NCBI GenBank assembly: GCA_019648995.1
Contig: BLXT01004823.1
Coordinates: 388,062 to 413,899, forward strand
Direction: 5' to 3'
Origin: Plakobranchus ocellatus
Lineage: Eukaryota > Mollusca > Gastropoda > Plakobranchidae
Length of the DNA: 25,838 bases
Below are positions 9,699 to 17,823 of this stretch, one piece after another. The stretch's first letter is position 1, and each line of letters opens with the position of its first letter. Made by a program: the position numbers and the translations under genes. A model generated the notes under the pieces. It did not search any database. It was not told where the DNA came from and saw only the letters and a program-made list of their open reading frames with translations.

Positions 9699-10410
9699 CT
9701 AATTTGGGCCGGGCGAAGATGATAAATTGCAAAGCAGATTAAAAATTGAAAAGTTCAAAAATTCCAGCAGAGTGAAATATGTTTTTATAGCTTAAAGCAA
9801 CTGTATGGCAGCAAGAAGGCTTGTTGAAACATGCTGCAGAATATAAAATAGCGGAAAGGGAGTGGATTTGACAGCTGCAAAACTGAATTTCATCCAAAAA
9901 TGCCTTTGATATAAAAATAATTTAGAGTCAAATTAAATGGTTCTGATGCTGAAATAAGTTCATACTTCAAAATGAGTTGCAAATTGATTTTTCAGCATCG
10001 TCTTGAGACCATTTCAAGGATCAGATTTTGCTAGCACAGTTTTTTAATAGAAAGACAAAAAAATTATTTATTGGCAGCACTTCCACATGTTTAAACATGA
10101 AAAGGACATTTCTGTGAACATAAGAGAATACTGATAAATCAAAATGTAATAGGCAAAGAACAAAAAATGCTGTCTTGTTTACCTTCACCTCAATAATTAT
10201 GCACCACAATAATGGTGAGCATGTCCACAAGAAATGATTTCATAAAAACTTGGTATGAGAATACATATATACAAGAATGCCAAAGAGACATAGGATCTTA
10301 CATTTAAAAGAAATGCCAATGAAAACATATTGATAAAAGTTAATCTTTTGTTGACAAAGTAAGAGAAAACAGATGAGATCTAATATAAATTATGTCAATA
10401 GACAGAAATA
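9699..10410. other. Probable intron of the TMEM186-like gene plus spacer
   Basis: Reading the - strand, this stretch ends in the pyrimidine-moderate acceptor before 9698. No convincing exon is seen. The open minus frame at 10021-10230 has no domain match. Confidence 0.4.
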
Positions 10411-10414
10411 TTAA

Positions 10415-10810
10415 CCCTATCCGTACGAGATGTTTTATTTTTGCATCCGTACGTCGGGGGTAACTGAATGCCCCCACATTTTAATAGCAATATAGTCTTA
10501 TCCGTACATGTGGGATAACTGCGTGCCCCCATACCGTACAGTAAAAAAATCATTATATACCTATCCGTACGTCGGGGGTAACAAAATCACCCCATACTTT
10601 ACATGGTAAAAAATAATGGAGGGTTTCGGAAATGACCTCAGGTCAGTTCAATATTGATTTTCTGTCAATTATTATTATGTAATTATATGTCAAATTGAAT
10701 TTTTAAGGAATATTTAATAGCTGTAAAAAAAATTCCCATTTTAAATATTTTTTAAAAAATAAAAAAACAAGCCTTGGGGTAACAAAATTACCCCAAACGT
10801 ACGGATAGGG
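10415..10810. mobile_element. piggyBac-type MITE, 396 bp
   Basis: The terminal inverted repeats CCCTATCCGTACG (10415-10427) and CGTACGGATAGGG (10798-10810) match 13/13. The left flank is TTAA (10411-10414) and the right flank is TCAA (10811-10814), consistent with a TTAA target duplication that has decayed by one base on the right. The canonical piggyBac layout is TTAA followed by CCC/CCY. The interior has subterminal copies of TCCGTACGTCGGGGGTAAC (near 10446, 10501 and 10563) paired with CCCC-containing partners, and the right end carries GGGGTAACAAAATTACCCC, a near-perfect palindrome. There is no transposase, so it would be mobilised in trans. Confidence 0.85.
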
Positions 10811-10840
10811 TCAAACCGATAGAATGCAATGTTTTTTTTT

Positions 10841-10924
10841 TTAACTTTTCAGTGGTTCTCTCTTCTCAAGAACTTGATAGGTAATACTTGGTGGGATCCT
10901 TACATCCCTTGCCAAAATCTTCAT
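10841..10924 (-). other. Candidate small exon(s), two alternative readings
   Basis: In the - sense, a T12-GGAG acceptor precedes ATGAAGATTTTGGCAAGGG. Reading 1: ATG to the donor-like GTAAGG gives a 7-codon exon (10904-10924, MKILARD) in phase 0, which joins in frame to the TMEM186-like exon at 9698. Reading 2: a 27-codon frame (MKILARDVRIPPSITYQVLE and KREPLKS) ends at TAA 10841-10843. Reading 3: in phase 1 it continues the exon at 11509-11593 and stops after 19 residues (…KYYLSSS). Only RNA data can choose; all are weak. Confidence 0.25.
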
Positions 10925-10929
10925 CTCCA

Positions 10930-11508
10930 AAAAAAAAAAACAATTTTTACCAAGATTTTAGCTGATCAAATGCAGTTTTAAACAGTAATTTGGGACTCAT
11001 TTATGGTTTCAAACATGAATGGGCCAACATAGGCGAACAATCTTTTATAAAAATTCAGACTTATAATTTAAAAGTTAAAAGAGAACTTAATTATGATGAT
11101 GTGATAATTTATACAGGCCTTTGTGTTGAGACTAGTGAAAAGTTTGAAAGACTTTTTTTGTTTGTTTGTTTATGATGTATGCAATGGTGAAAACAAAGTA
11201 GAGTAATGTTGGTCCTGGGCCATGACATGGAATTTTTTATCTTTTTGGAAAGCATCTTAAAGAAATGTAAAAAAAAAAAAAAAAAAAAGAAAAACCCTTC
11301 AAATTCTTCCACTGAAAAATCTGACTGAGGACTGACATGTATAAAAATGCACGAAAACTTTCTTATAATATGACTAAGAATTATAATTATAGGTGATTTT
11401 AAAAATTTAAGGCGATTGTTCTTGGGTTTCAGATTATGGCCTATGTGGACCTTAGTTTTGGTGGAAGACTAAAGATATAATTTAGAAATAAAATGTAATA
11501 TAAAATAC
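10930..11508. other. Spacer or intron, with poly-A tract at 11267-11288
   Basis: There is a run of ~20 A on the + strand around 11267-11288 and nothing else that can be supported. The plus frame 10990-11175 and the minus frame 11109-11312 show no domain. Confidence 0.4.
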
Positions 11509-11593
11509 CTGGCTTGTGAAGCTCAAAGATGAGCATCTTTGTACCAAGCTCAAGGCAACCATGATCCTCATCAACAATCAAGGCATTCCAGTT
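11509..11593 (-). CDS. Candidate internal exon with a DExH-like motif
   Basis: Reading the - strand, a pyrimidine-rich acceptor (CTAAACCTTGTTTCTAG) precedes AAC TGG AAT, and the segment ends CCAG before GTATTT, a good donor. Only one of three frames is open. It encodes NWNALIVDEDHGCLELGTKM then LIFELHKP (28 codons plus one base). LIVDEDH has the shape of helicase motif II (three hydrophobics, D-E-x-H), as in SNF2-type ATPases where W..LIVDE.H is usual. The exon is too short to prove this, and no neighbouring helicase motif is certain. No gene symbol can be given. Confidence 0.4.
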
Positions 11594-12066
11594 CTAGAAA
11601 CAAGGTTTAGACCAGACATGTGATTTAGTAAGCCTGTATTCTTAAGCTGACCTTAATGTACACCATTTTATTAAAAAACCAAGTAATTTTTAGACATGGG
11701 CAAGAACAAACCAATTTGTTTATTCCTTAAGACTTTCCTTAATTGGCTAGTCATTTTAAGCTCTAGGAACTCTAAATACAAGCTTTTATGGAGATGACAG
11801 GTTCTATAGCGCATCTACTTCTGGCTGAGGGATTTTCTTTCTTTTTTTTATTTTTTGGGAAAGGGAGGTGGGGAGGAAGAGAGATCTGTTTTCTTTATTT
11901 TAATTTTATTGAACATCAGATTTTTTACTTTCAATGTTACCGTATGAAAACATAGATTTTGTGTATAATTATCTTATTCAATTACATAGCACTCCTTCAA
12001 GCCACTCTCTCTCTCTTTCACTCCCACATCTGCCTCAAGTCCATATTTCACTCATTATGTGAGCCT
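11594..12066. other. Spacer or intron, no gene seen
   Basis: AT-rich, with a T-rich then G/A-rich patch at 11828-11885. No exon or repeat was identified. Confidence 0.45.
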
Positions 12067-12077
12067 ATCATCACTTT
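12067..12077 (+). repeat. Target-site duplication of the SINE, left copy
   Basis: ATCATCACTTT at 12067-12077 is repeated exactly at 12255-12265, on the two sides of the SINE body. Confidence 0.85.
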
Positions 12078-12254
12078 TAGGGCGTCGATGGCACAGTGGT
12101 TAATTTAGTGTGTTCNCCCCCCCCCCCCCCCCCCGTGATATACAGGGATCCTTCGGTTATGGGTTTGAGCCCAAACACTGGTTTCCTGGTTTGACGGAGG
12201 GCCTGAAAGCCTGAGATCTCCTTGTTCAGGCCTGGCTATATAAAAATCACATCA
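12078..12254 (+). mobile_element. tRNA-derived SINE, copy 1
   Basis: The 5' part is tRNA-like, with RNA polymerase III box A TGGCACAGTGG (12089-12099) and box B GGTTTGAGCCC (12162-12172). A 3' body follows (GACGGAGGGCCTGAAAGCCT ... GGCCTGGCTATATAAAAATCA). Perfect 11-bp direct repeats ATCATCACTTT flank it. The body is shared with the minus-strand copy at 22131-22282. An N (12116) and a run of 18 C (12117-12134) sit where the anticodon arm should be, so the tRNA part is interrupted or mis-assembled there. Confidence 0.9.
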
Positions 12255-12265
12255 ATCATCACTTT
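12255..12265 (+). repeat. Target-site duplication of the SINE, right copy
   Basis: This is an exact repeat of ATCATCACTTT at 12067-12077. Confidence 0.85.
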
Positions 12266-12329
12266 ATCCCTTGGTTAAATTCAATTCTATTTTGTGGTAA
12301 GAGTCAGACAGTTGATTCGGGAGAAGCGA

Positions 12330-13070
12330 AGATGTGGGAGGGGCGGTGCTGTTAGCGGACTACCTGCAGAAGACAGAGGGCGTGCGGACTGTGGTCCAGT
12401 GACTCCCGTCTCACGTTGGGGTCCTCGGCAACGAGATAGCCGATGGACTAGCAAATGAGGGAAGGTCACAGCCACAGCAACAGCCATGGAAACTACTAAC
12501 TCTGTCGGACGTTACGTCGGTCCTGCGACACAGCACCGCTAAGCTCTGGAGTTATCTAAGTTATCTATAAATGATGATCAGTTTCCCCATTTTTATGAAG
12601 TCTACAAGGCAGGTGATTTCTTGCAAGGTCTGCTGAGGAGTGACCCTGTAAAAATCTTTCGCGCAAGAGTGAAACACACGCTCCTCCTGACAGACTTAGT
12701 GCGACACGGTTAGTCCACGACTATTGTCTGTTGTCTTTGCGGGGAAAGGGAAGAGACGGTTCAGCATGTTTTGTCTGAATGCCAGGAAGTGGCTGGTGAC
12801 CACCCTAGCGGATGGCCTGATAAGCCCGCCAACAAAATCCTTTGGTGCGGGGACCGAGTTGCCATGAATACGTAAGCCAAAACTATGCGGAAGTTCCTCC
12901 GAAGAGCCATGCAGTAGAAGGGAGACCTGGCTCTGGCATTTACCTCAGAAAGAGGCCAACTTTCACAAGCCCAAGAAGTACAGCAATATCCTAAAACTGC
13001 GCGGGTACTTTCTATTTTAAAAGTATAAGAATTTGCTCTGAGGATTCTGCACCAAACACATCTTGCCCAC
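12330..13070 (+). pseudogene. LINE fragment: RNase H and C-terminal zinc-knuckle region
   Basis: One frame reads VLLADYLQKTEGVRTVVQ, a TGA (12400-12402) where the family has Trp, then LPSHVGVLGNEIADGLANEG. This is the classic C-terminal end of retrotransposon RNase H (W-x-P-S-H-x-G-x-x-G-N-E-x-A-D). After a frame change, ARVKHTLLLTDLVRH, a TAG (12711-12713) and then CCLCGEREETVQHVLSEC (12729-12782) form the Cys-Cys-His-Cys knuckle typical of RNase H-bearing non-LTR elements. The reverse transcriptase is absent, so the copy is 5'-truncated. The higher GC than its surroundings also marks it as an insertion. The minus-strand open frame over 12761-13081 is its shadow. Confidence 0.85.
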
Positions 13071-13149
13071 CCTAAATCCAATTGCAGAAGACTAGATTTG
13101 GAAGCTGCTCAATTTTGCGTCCACTTAATTTCATTGCTCCTTGCCTTAA

Positions 13150-13415
13150 CCTTTTCAGTACGTACCATTCAGATCATTAAAGTTCCCTATAGACGCAATG
13201 GGTGAACATTTTCTATTTCCTTCAGACGCACTGATTTTTGCGTTTTTGAAAATTTGTATAAAATCATTATATAAGAATGCGAAGCTCTGAGGTAACCGCA
13301 GCAGAGGTCAATGTCCTAAAGGGGTCTAAAACCCTGGTGACCAAATCGGTTACCTGCATCCCATAAGGTTGCATTTTGTTCATATGGCCGGAAAGGGGTC
13401 GGCATCATGAAAGGG
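13150..13415. mobile_element. Second TTAA-flanked MITE, 266 bp
   Basis: It has TTAA on both sides (13146-13149 and 13416-13419). The termini read TTAACC(T/C)TTTCA inward from each side (CCTTTTCAGTACG at left; reverse complement CCCTTTCATGATG at right). The interior includes GAGGTAACCG and CGGTTACCTG facing each other. It has no coding region. The layout is as for piggyBac-class non-autonomous elements but the sequence differs from the element at 10415. Confidence 0.65.
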
Positions 13416-13489
13416 TTAAGCTTGTCTCCCTCCCCAGCACTAAATATATGAGCCTAGTTTAAAACTGATTTTATAAAATTTGATTAAAA

Positions 13490-13900
13490 AAAAAAAATTA
13501 CACACCCTTGTTTATAGATCTAGAATCTATTACCGACCCTTGTAATTCAAAACTTCACAAAAACCGAAGCGCGCAATAGAAATCTAGATCTATATATGAT
13601 TTTCAAAATATGTGATGGTTTCAAATTATTTTGTATGGCTTGAAAATAATAATATGGGACAAACAAAGAAGGGGAAACTCCATCGTTGGAGTGTACCTGA
13701 AATCTATCATTGGCTAGATCTAGATAGAGGACCTACAAAATGTACATCCTTTGAATCTTTAAACGAGCAAAATGGTCTAAATATCTAGATTGAGCTACAT
13801 ATTTATATCATCTAAATTTAGATTAATATATATGCCTACTAGATTAGATCTATAGCGAGGTAGATCTTGATTCTAGATCTCGCTTGTTTGTAGTGAGTGC
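13490..13900. repeat. Cluster of TAGATCTA-type palindromic words
   Basis: TAGATCTAGA, CTAGATCTATA, CTAGATCTAGATAG, TAGATTAGATCTATA, GTAGATCTTGATTCTAGATCTC and related forms occur about eight times in ~400 bp. The density is far above background. Scattered copies also occur near 18868, 18946, 19085, 24850 and 25208. No coding region overlaps. Confidence 0.6.
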
Positions 13901-14019
13901 CGGAACGCAGACCTACTTTTGTTTTGAAGCTTTCTTGCATTGAAGGTCAATAAACTTTCTCTGGAAGGATGAGGTCATCTAGGAGCCTGTGGAGAAAGCG
14001 AGATCGTGTATGGGGGCCT

Positions 14020-14117
14020 TTATAAGAGTAAAGTATTCAATGAGTCTAAAAAGTGGGGGAAAGCGCGAAAGAAAACCGTTTAAGAATAAAACATTCAAAG
14101 ACTATGTGGGGTAAGCG
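14020..14117 (+). repeat. Two diverged copies of a ~45-bp unit
   Basis: TTATAAGAGTAAAGTATTCA...GGGGGAAAGCG and TTAAGAATAAAACATTCA...TGGGGTAAGCG align with small gaps. The duplication is short and old. Confidence 0.4.
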
Positions 14118-14185
14118 ATAGTTAGTACTAGTAGAAAGCAAAACATAGTCACCCGGCTTGTGTACATCGAAAAGTATTGTAGTCT

Positions 14186-14745
14186 CATCATCATCATCAG
14201 GTACCTTGTCTGGTACAGACATTGGCGATCATGTTCCTCCATCATACCTATTCTCATTTAACCTTATAAAGTTGTTTTTGCTACCCTTGCCTATTGCCCA
14301 TGACTTAAGATTTTCAATAAAAGTTATACTCTGTCTACCTTTACTGCATTTGCCTTCAATCTTTCCAGTGATTGCTAAGTGTTCTAAAACCTTATGGCTG
14401 CCTAAAAACTGTAGTTGCCTCTCTAATGGTTTTAATTAGTGATCGCTCAAGATTCGCCTCTTTCAGAACCACTTCATTTGACTTTTTTCTGTCCATGATA
14501 TCCTCATCACTCTTCTGATAAACCACATCTCTATTGCTTCTAGTTTTGTTTTTTTTTTTCCTATTTCTTTGTTTATTGTACAACACTCATTACCATACAA
14601 AAGTACTGACCATACATATATTATGTTTTACTTTTAATTACCCTTATTTTGGTTGTCATACCTATGTTTCTATTTGCCAGTTTTGGTTTCATTTTTTGAA
14701 ATGTATCTTTGGCCAAGGCTATTCTTTTACTTATTTCTTACTTAT
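14186..14745 (-). mobile_element. 5'-truncated LINE 3' end, copy A
   Basis: In the - sense the sequence encodes DRKKSNEVVLKEANLERSLI KTI, then after a frameshift the C-terminal segments VLEHLAITGKIEGK, ITFIENLKSWAIGKGS and, after another shift, RNMIANVCTRQGT and TGA (14197-14199). This is the C-terminal region of the endonuclease/reverse-transcriptase protein seen in many invertebrate genomes. The 3' tail is a (TGA)n run (14186-14199). The similarity to copy B stops at ~14745, marking the 5' truncation. Confidence 0.85.
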
Positions 14746-14799
14746 TACTTGTAGTGTAGACTGTAGGAAAGGTAAACAAAGCTGTTGCTGGAGGTAATA

Positions 14800-15560
14800 G
14801 CCTGGCCGTTTCTTTTTATTTTTTTATGTTTATTGCATAAATTCTGCCTAGCCTGCGTTACTCGCACACTTAACTAAGTTAAAGAAGATTTGAAACTTGT
14901 TGTTCGAACGTCAAAGACAATAATGGCCTACTTGGTATGTGCTATGACCACGTGAGAACCAGGAACTTGTATATAAAATTTGTTCACCAGTGATAATAAT
15001 TTCGATGGTCGACTTTCTCTCAGTAACAGAGTACAATTTATCGTACTCTTTTCTCTTACTCGAGTTACATAGAAAATTCAGTGGAATAGATAATTCGTAG
15101 AGTTACCGGTATGAAACTTGAATTTTGCCTTTTGCCGGTGTTGACTGAGAATGATATTGGTAACTATGTGCAGGTTTCTTTTCAAAGTCCGTATAAAAAT
15201 AAATACACCGAGAAAAAATTATCTGTCGACAAATCAAAAAGAATCCAGGAGACACAACACTGAGAGCATGTGAATTCTCATTCACTGTATACATGTACCA
15301 ACAATAAGTGGCATCCAAATTTCATAATTCTACATATTATTCGTTGAATTTAACATGTTGCGCTAACGCATCTGACCGAGGTCAAATGAGAGTTCATCGA
15401 AGGGTGAATTTAAAGCATAGAGAGTTTGAAGGCCTGCCTAAACAAGAACGTCATTCGTTAAAAATATAAGATATAAGTGAAAGAAAAAAAAAGACCTACG
15501 AAGCAACAACGTGCACATCTTCTGCAAAAAGTCCAAACCCTATCGTCTTACATTCTTTTT
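14800..15560. other. Intergenic sequence, no gene seen
   Basis: Short frames on both strands (for example - 15103-15318) show no domain. Confidence 0.45.
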
Positions 15561-15563
15561 CTC

Positions 15564-15591
15564 GGGGGGGGGGGGGGGGGGGGGGNNNNNN
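15564..15591. other. Poly-G run and assembly gap
   Basis: A run of 22 G (15564-15585) leads into six N (15586-15591). Any feature spanning this point is uncertain, and the distance across it is unknown. Confidence 0.95.
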
Positions 15592-15627
15592 TTTTGCTTT
15601 GACCACCAGGCTGTGTTGAGGATTATT

Positions 15628-15657
15628 CGCGGGTGGTATTGATTACTGCCGTAAGTG
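15628..15657 (+). repeat. Left terminal inverted repeat
   Basis: It pairs with 21257-21286, with mismatches only at positions 8 and 29 of 30. Confidence 0.8.
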
Positions 15658-15819
15658 ACATTTTTGGCGAAAAGCGCTTTATTGCATATTTGAATCCGCC
15701 ATCTCATCCCGCACATTTCTAGCTGGGTCCTGCTCTTCGACGTATTCAAATAAAGCTGTAATTTAGTTTTGAAAAAAAGTCGTATGTACCCAAGCACAAA
15801 CACAGATTTTGATTACCAC

Positions 15820-16030
15820 GGTAAGAGCACTTACAATTGAGGGTTATTTTAAAATCTTTATTGATTACTGTTGTATGGTTACTTACTACTGTATTCAATT
15901 GAATTTTGTTCCATATATTTAAAAAAAAAATAGTTGAATACTGCCGTAAGTACGCACTTACGGAGTAATCAATGACCGTAGAGTCCAGACGAACCTGGCG
16001 ATTGTATTCTTTTAATAGCACTTACGTTGT
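15820..16030. repeat. Left subterminal hairpin zone
   Basis: It contains CCGTAAGT-ACGC-ACTTACGG (15944-15963), an 8-bp perfect stem with a 4-base loop, followed by AGTAATCAATGACCGTA. Weaker relatives lie near 15815-15835, 15862-15895 and 16020. The same words make up the array at 20885. Confidence 0.75.
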
Positions 16031-16279
16031 TATTAGTCTGTGACTATGCACATGATTTTAGCGCTTATAATTTCATAACGCGATTTTTTAAATTTGAACA
16101 TCATTTTGCTATTAAAATAGGCTTAGATTTATCATGATACACCCTAAGATTATTGGTGATCAATTGATCTCTTGAATTAAAAGTGCCGATACCAAAAGTA
16201 TCAGGCTTGATCAGATGACAAGATGACCTGTAGGAAAAGTTGTTTGATAATATGATTTGATCTAGTTACAATGTTATCT

Positions 16280-16566
16280 GTACTATAAATAGGGAACATG
16301 GGTATCTTTTGAAGAAGTCTAAGAGATTCTTAGCAAGTAATCGGTCCATCCCATAGACATCCATAGTAATATTGTAATGAAGAGACACAGAAACGTATTT
16401 ATCTTTGTTTCTACTTATAAGACATGAGTAGAATAGTGTCTGCATACAGCAACACAACACAGGCAATTCGCTCTCCAAACATGATTGCATCTTTTATGAG
16501 GAATCTTACAGACTCACTGATATTAGCTGATCATATGGGTCCACCTCTCTTAATGTAATGAGCCAT
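16280..16566 (-). pseudogene. Broken coding remnant abutting the LTR insertion
   Basis: Reading the - strand from ATG at 16564-16566: MAHYIKRGGPI, an in-frame TGA (16531-16533), then SANISESVRFLIKDAIMFGE, RIACVVLLYADTILLMSYK, TAG at 16411-16413. A second frame carries on with NKDKYVSVSLHYNITMDVYG and MDRLLAKNLLDFFKR. The run of amphipathic, protein-like residues across one stop and one frame change suggests decayed coding sequence. It begins 7 bases from the LTR edge, so the insertion may have interrupted it. The family is not recognised. Confidence 0.35.
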
Positions 16567-16568
16567 AA

Positions 16569-16573
16569 GGCAC
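16569..16573 (+). repeat. Target-site duplication of the solo LTR, left
   Basis: GGCAC directly precedes TGTTAG and is repeated at 17819-17823 directly after CTAACA. Confidence 0.65.
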
Positions 16574-17818
16574 TGTTAGGGTTAATGTAGTCATGTTTTC
16601 ATGTTAGCTGTGCTGGGGTTGAATGTGTGGTGTGTGTGTGTGAAGTGATTTGAAGTTCAGCCCCCGTTGCGACACAGGCTGGATGGACTGCAGAGCGGAG
16701 GATTTTGGCTGCAAGAGAACACTCCAATTTTAGCACTCGAACTGTACAGACACGGTTGGTCCTGGTGTACTGTAGCAGACTCCCTGACTGGAGCTATTAT
16801 TTTAACCTTCTGCCACCAGAGTGATCCTACGACTATTTTAATTCCTGAGGCTGTGTGCCTAGCCAGACTGTTCGTCTGAGAATTTATATTTCTGTGAAAC
16901 TGGTAACGAAGTTGAATCTTTGATATTTAATGCTTGAGGCTGTGTGCCTATGCAGACCTATGCAGACAGGTCTATGATCTACTCCAACCGGTATTACTTG
17001 TATTTATTGTCCCTCGCGTAAGGGCGTGCCACCTGTCTGGTGAATGACAGTGTGTCGGAGTCAGAGAAAGTAAGTGGAGAGCTTGAAGGACAGGGGGTAG
17101 GACTATTATTACTGTGTGGAGAGTTTTAAGGACACGGGTGAGGACTATTATTACTGTGTAAGTCATGAACTGTTGAGCGGGACCCAGATTGTGTCGGGAC
17201 GTCTCATTATTTGGACATTTGGCTGTTTGTGTTTGGAACTGTATACCCTATTCTACTACAAGCTTCGTGGACGGGAATCATCGCTGGATCGTGTTTGGAA
17301 GCGTGTGCTTGTGTGGTTGAACACTGTGGGGTTTTGTATCTATTAGTTAAATCTGTAGATTTATAACTATTTATTATATCCGTAGATTGGACCTATTAAT
17401 TTTAGTTGTGGATTATATTTATGAACTAAATTGATAAATTATATCTTTAAACTTTATCTAAAGATCCTACCTGTTAACTATATTTATTGATTGAATAATT
17501 CTATCTAAGAAGTAATTTGAGGAGAGTTTCCTCGTGAGTGGATTTTAATCGATTCTACCTTATTTAATTGTATAAGATTACGTAACGCACTCTGAATAGT
17601 TATTGTCGCGCCTGCGTGCGTGTATTTATACATTTGGCTCTCGTATCTATCTGTCTACTTCTTTGTGTGACTTTCCTACTTCTACATATATTTACTTTAT
17701 TATTATAATATAAGCTTTCTGTCGCCTATTCCCGGTGTTCTGCCTTCTATTTGGTGTGACCTTCTTGTGCAGTCGTTTGTTGTACCCTGTGATGTTGTAA
17801 CTCCTGTCCATTCTAACA
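16574..17818 (+). mobile_element. Candidate solo LTR of an LTR retrotransposon, 1,245 bp
   Basis: It begins TGTTAG and ends CTAACA, a perfect 6-bp terminal inverted repeat with the TG...CA rule, and has a perfect 5-bp target duplication GGCAC on both sides. Inside, TGTATTTATACA (17621-17632) could be a TATA region. A 42-bp unit is tandemly duplicated (17076-17117, 17118-17159). GAGGCTGTGTGCCTA occurs twice (near 16848 and 16936). No gag/pol or second LTR exists in the window, so it is a solo LTR formed by recombination. A 5-bp duplication fits Ty3/gypsy, BEL or Copia-type integration. The plus frames inside (16667-16879, 17116-17346) have no domain and are probably incidental. Confidence 0.65.
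17076..17159 (+). repeat. 42-bp tandem duplication inside the LTR
   Basis: The two units share GGAGAG..TTAAGGACA and AGGACTATTATTACTGTGT and differ at about five positions. Confidence 0.85.
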
Positions 17819-17823
17819 GGCAC
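17819..17823 (+). repeat. Target-site duplication of the solo LTR, right
   Basis: GGCAC, the exact copy of 16569-16573. Confidence 0.65.

Noticed and set aside
12761..13081. 106-codon minus-strand open frame
   Set aside because: It is the antisense shadow of the LINE zinc-knuckle region, whose + strand motif is clear.
15540..15803. Minus-strand open frame across the N gap
   Set aside because: It depends on the poly-G/N run and has no domain on either side.
16667..17346. Plus-strand frames within the LTR
   Set aside because: They lie wholly within the candidate solo LTR, which is not expected to code, and one crosses the 42-bp duplication.
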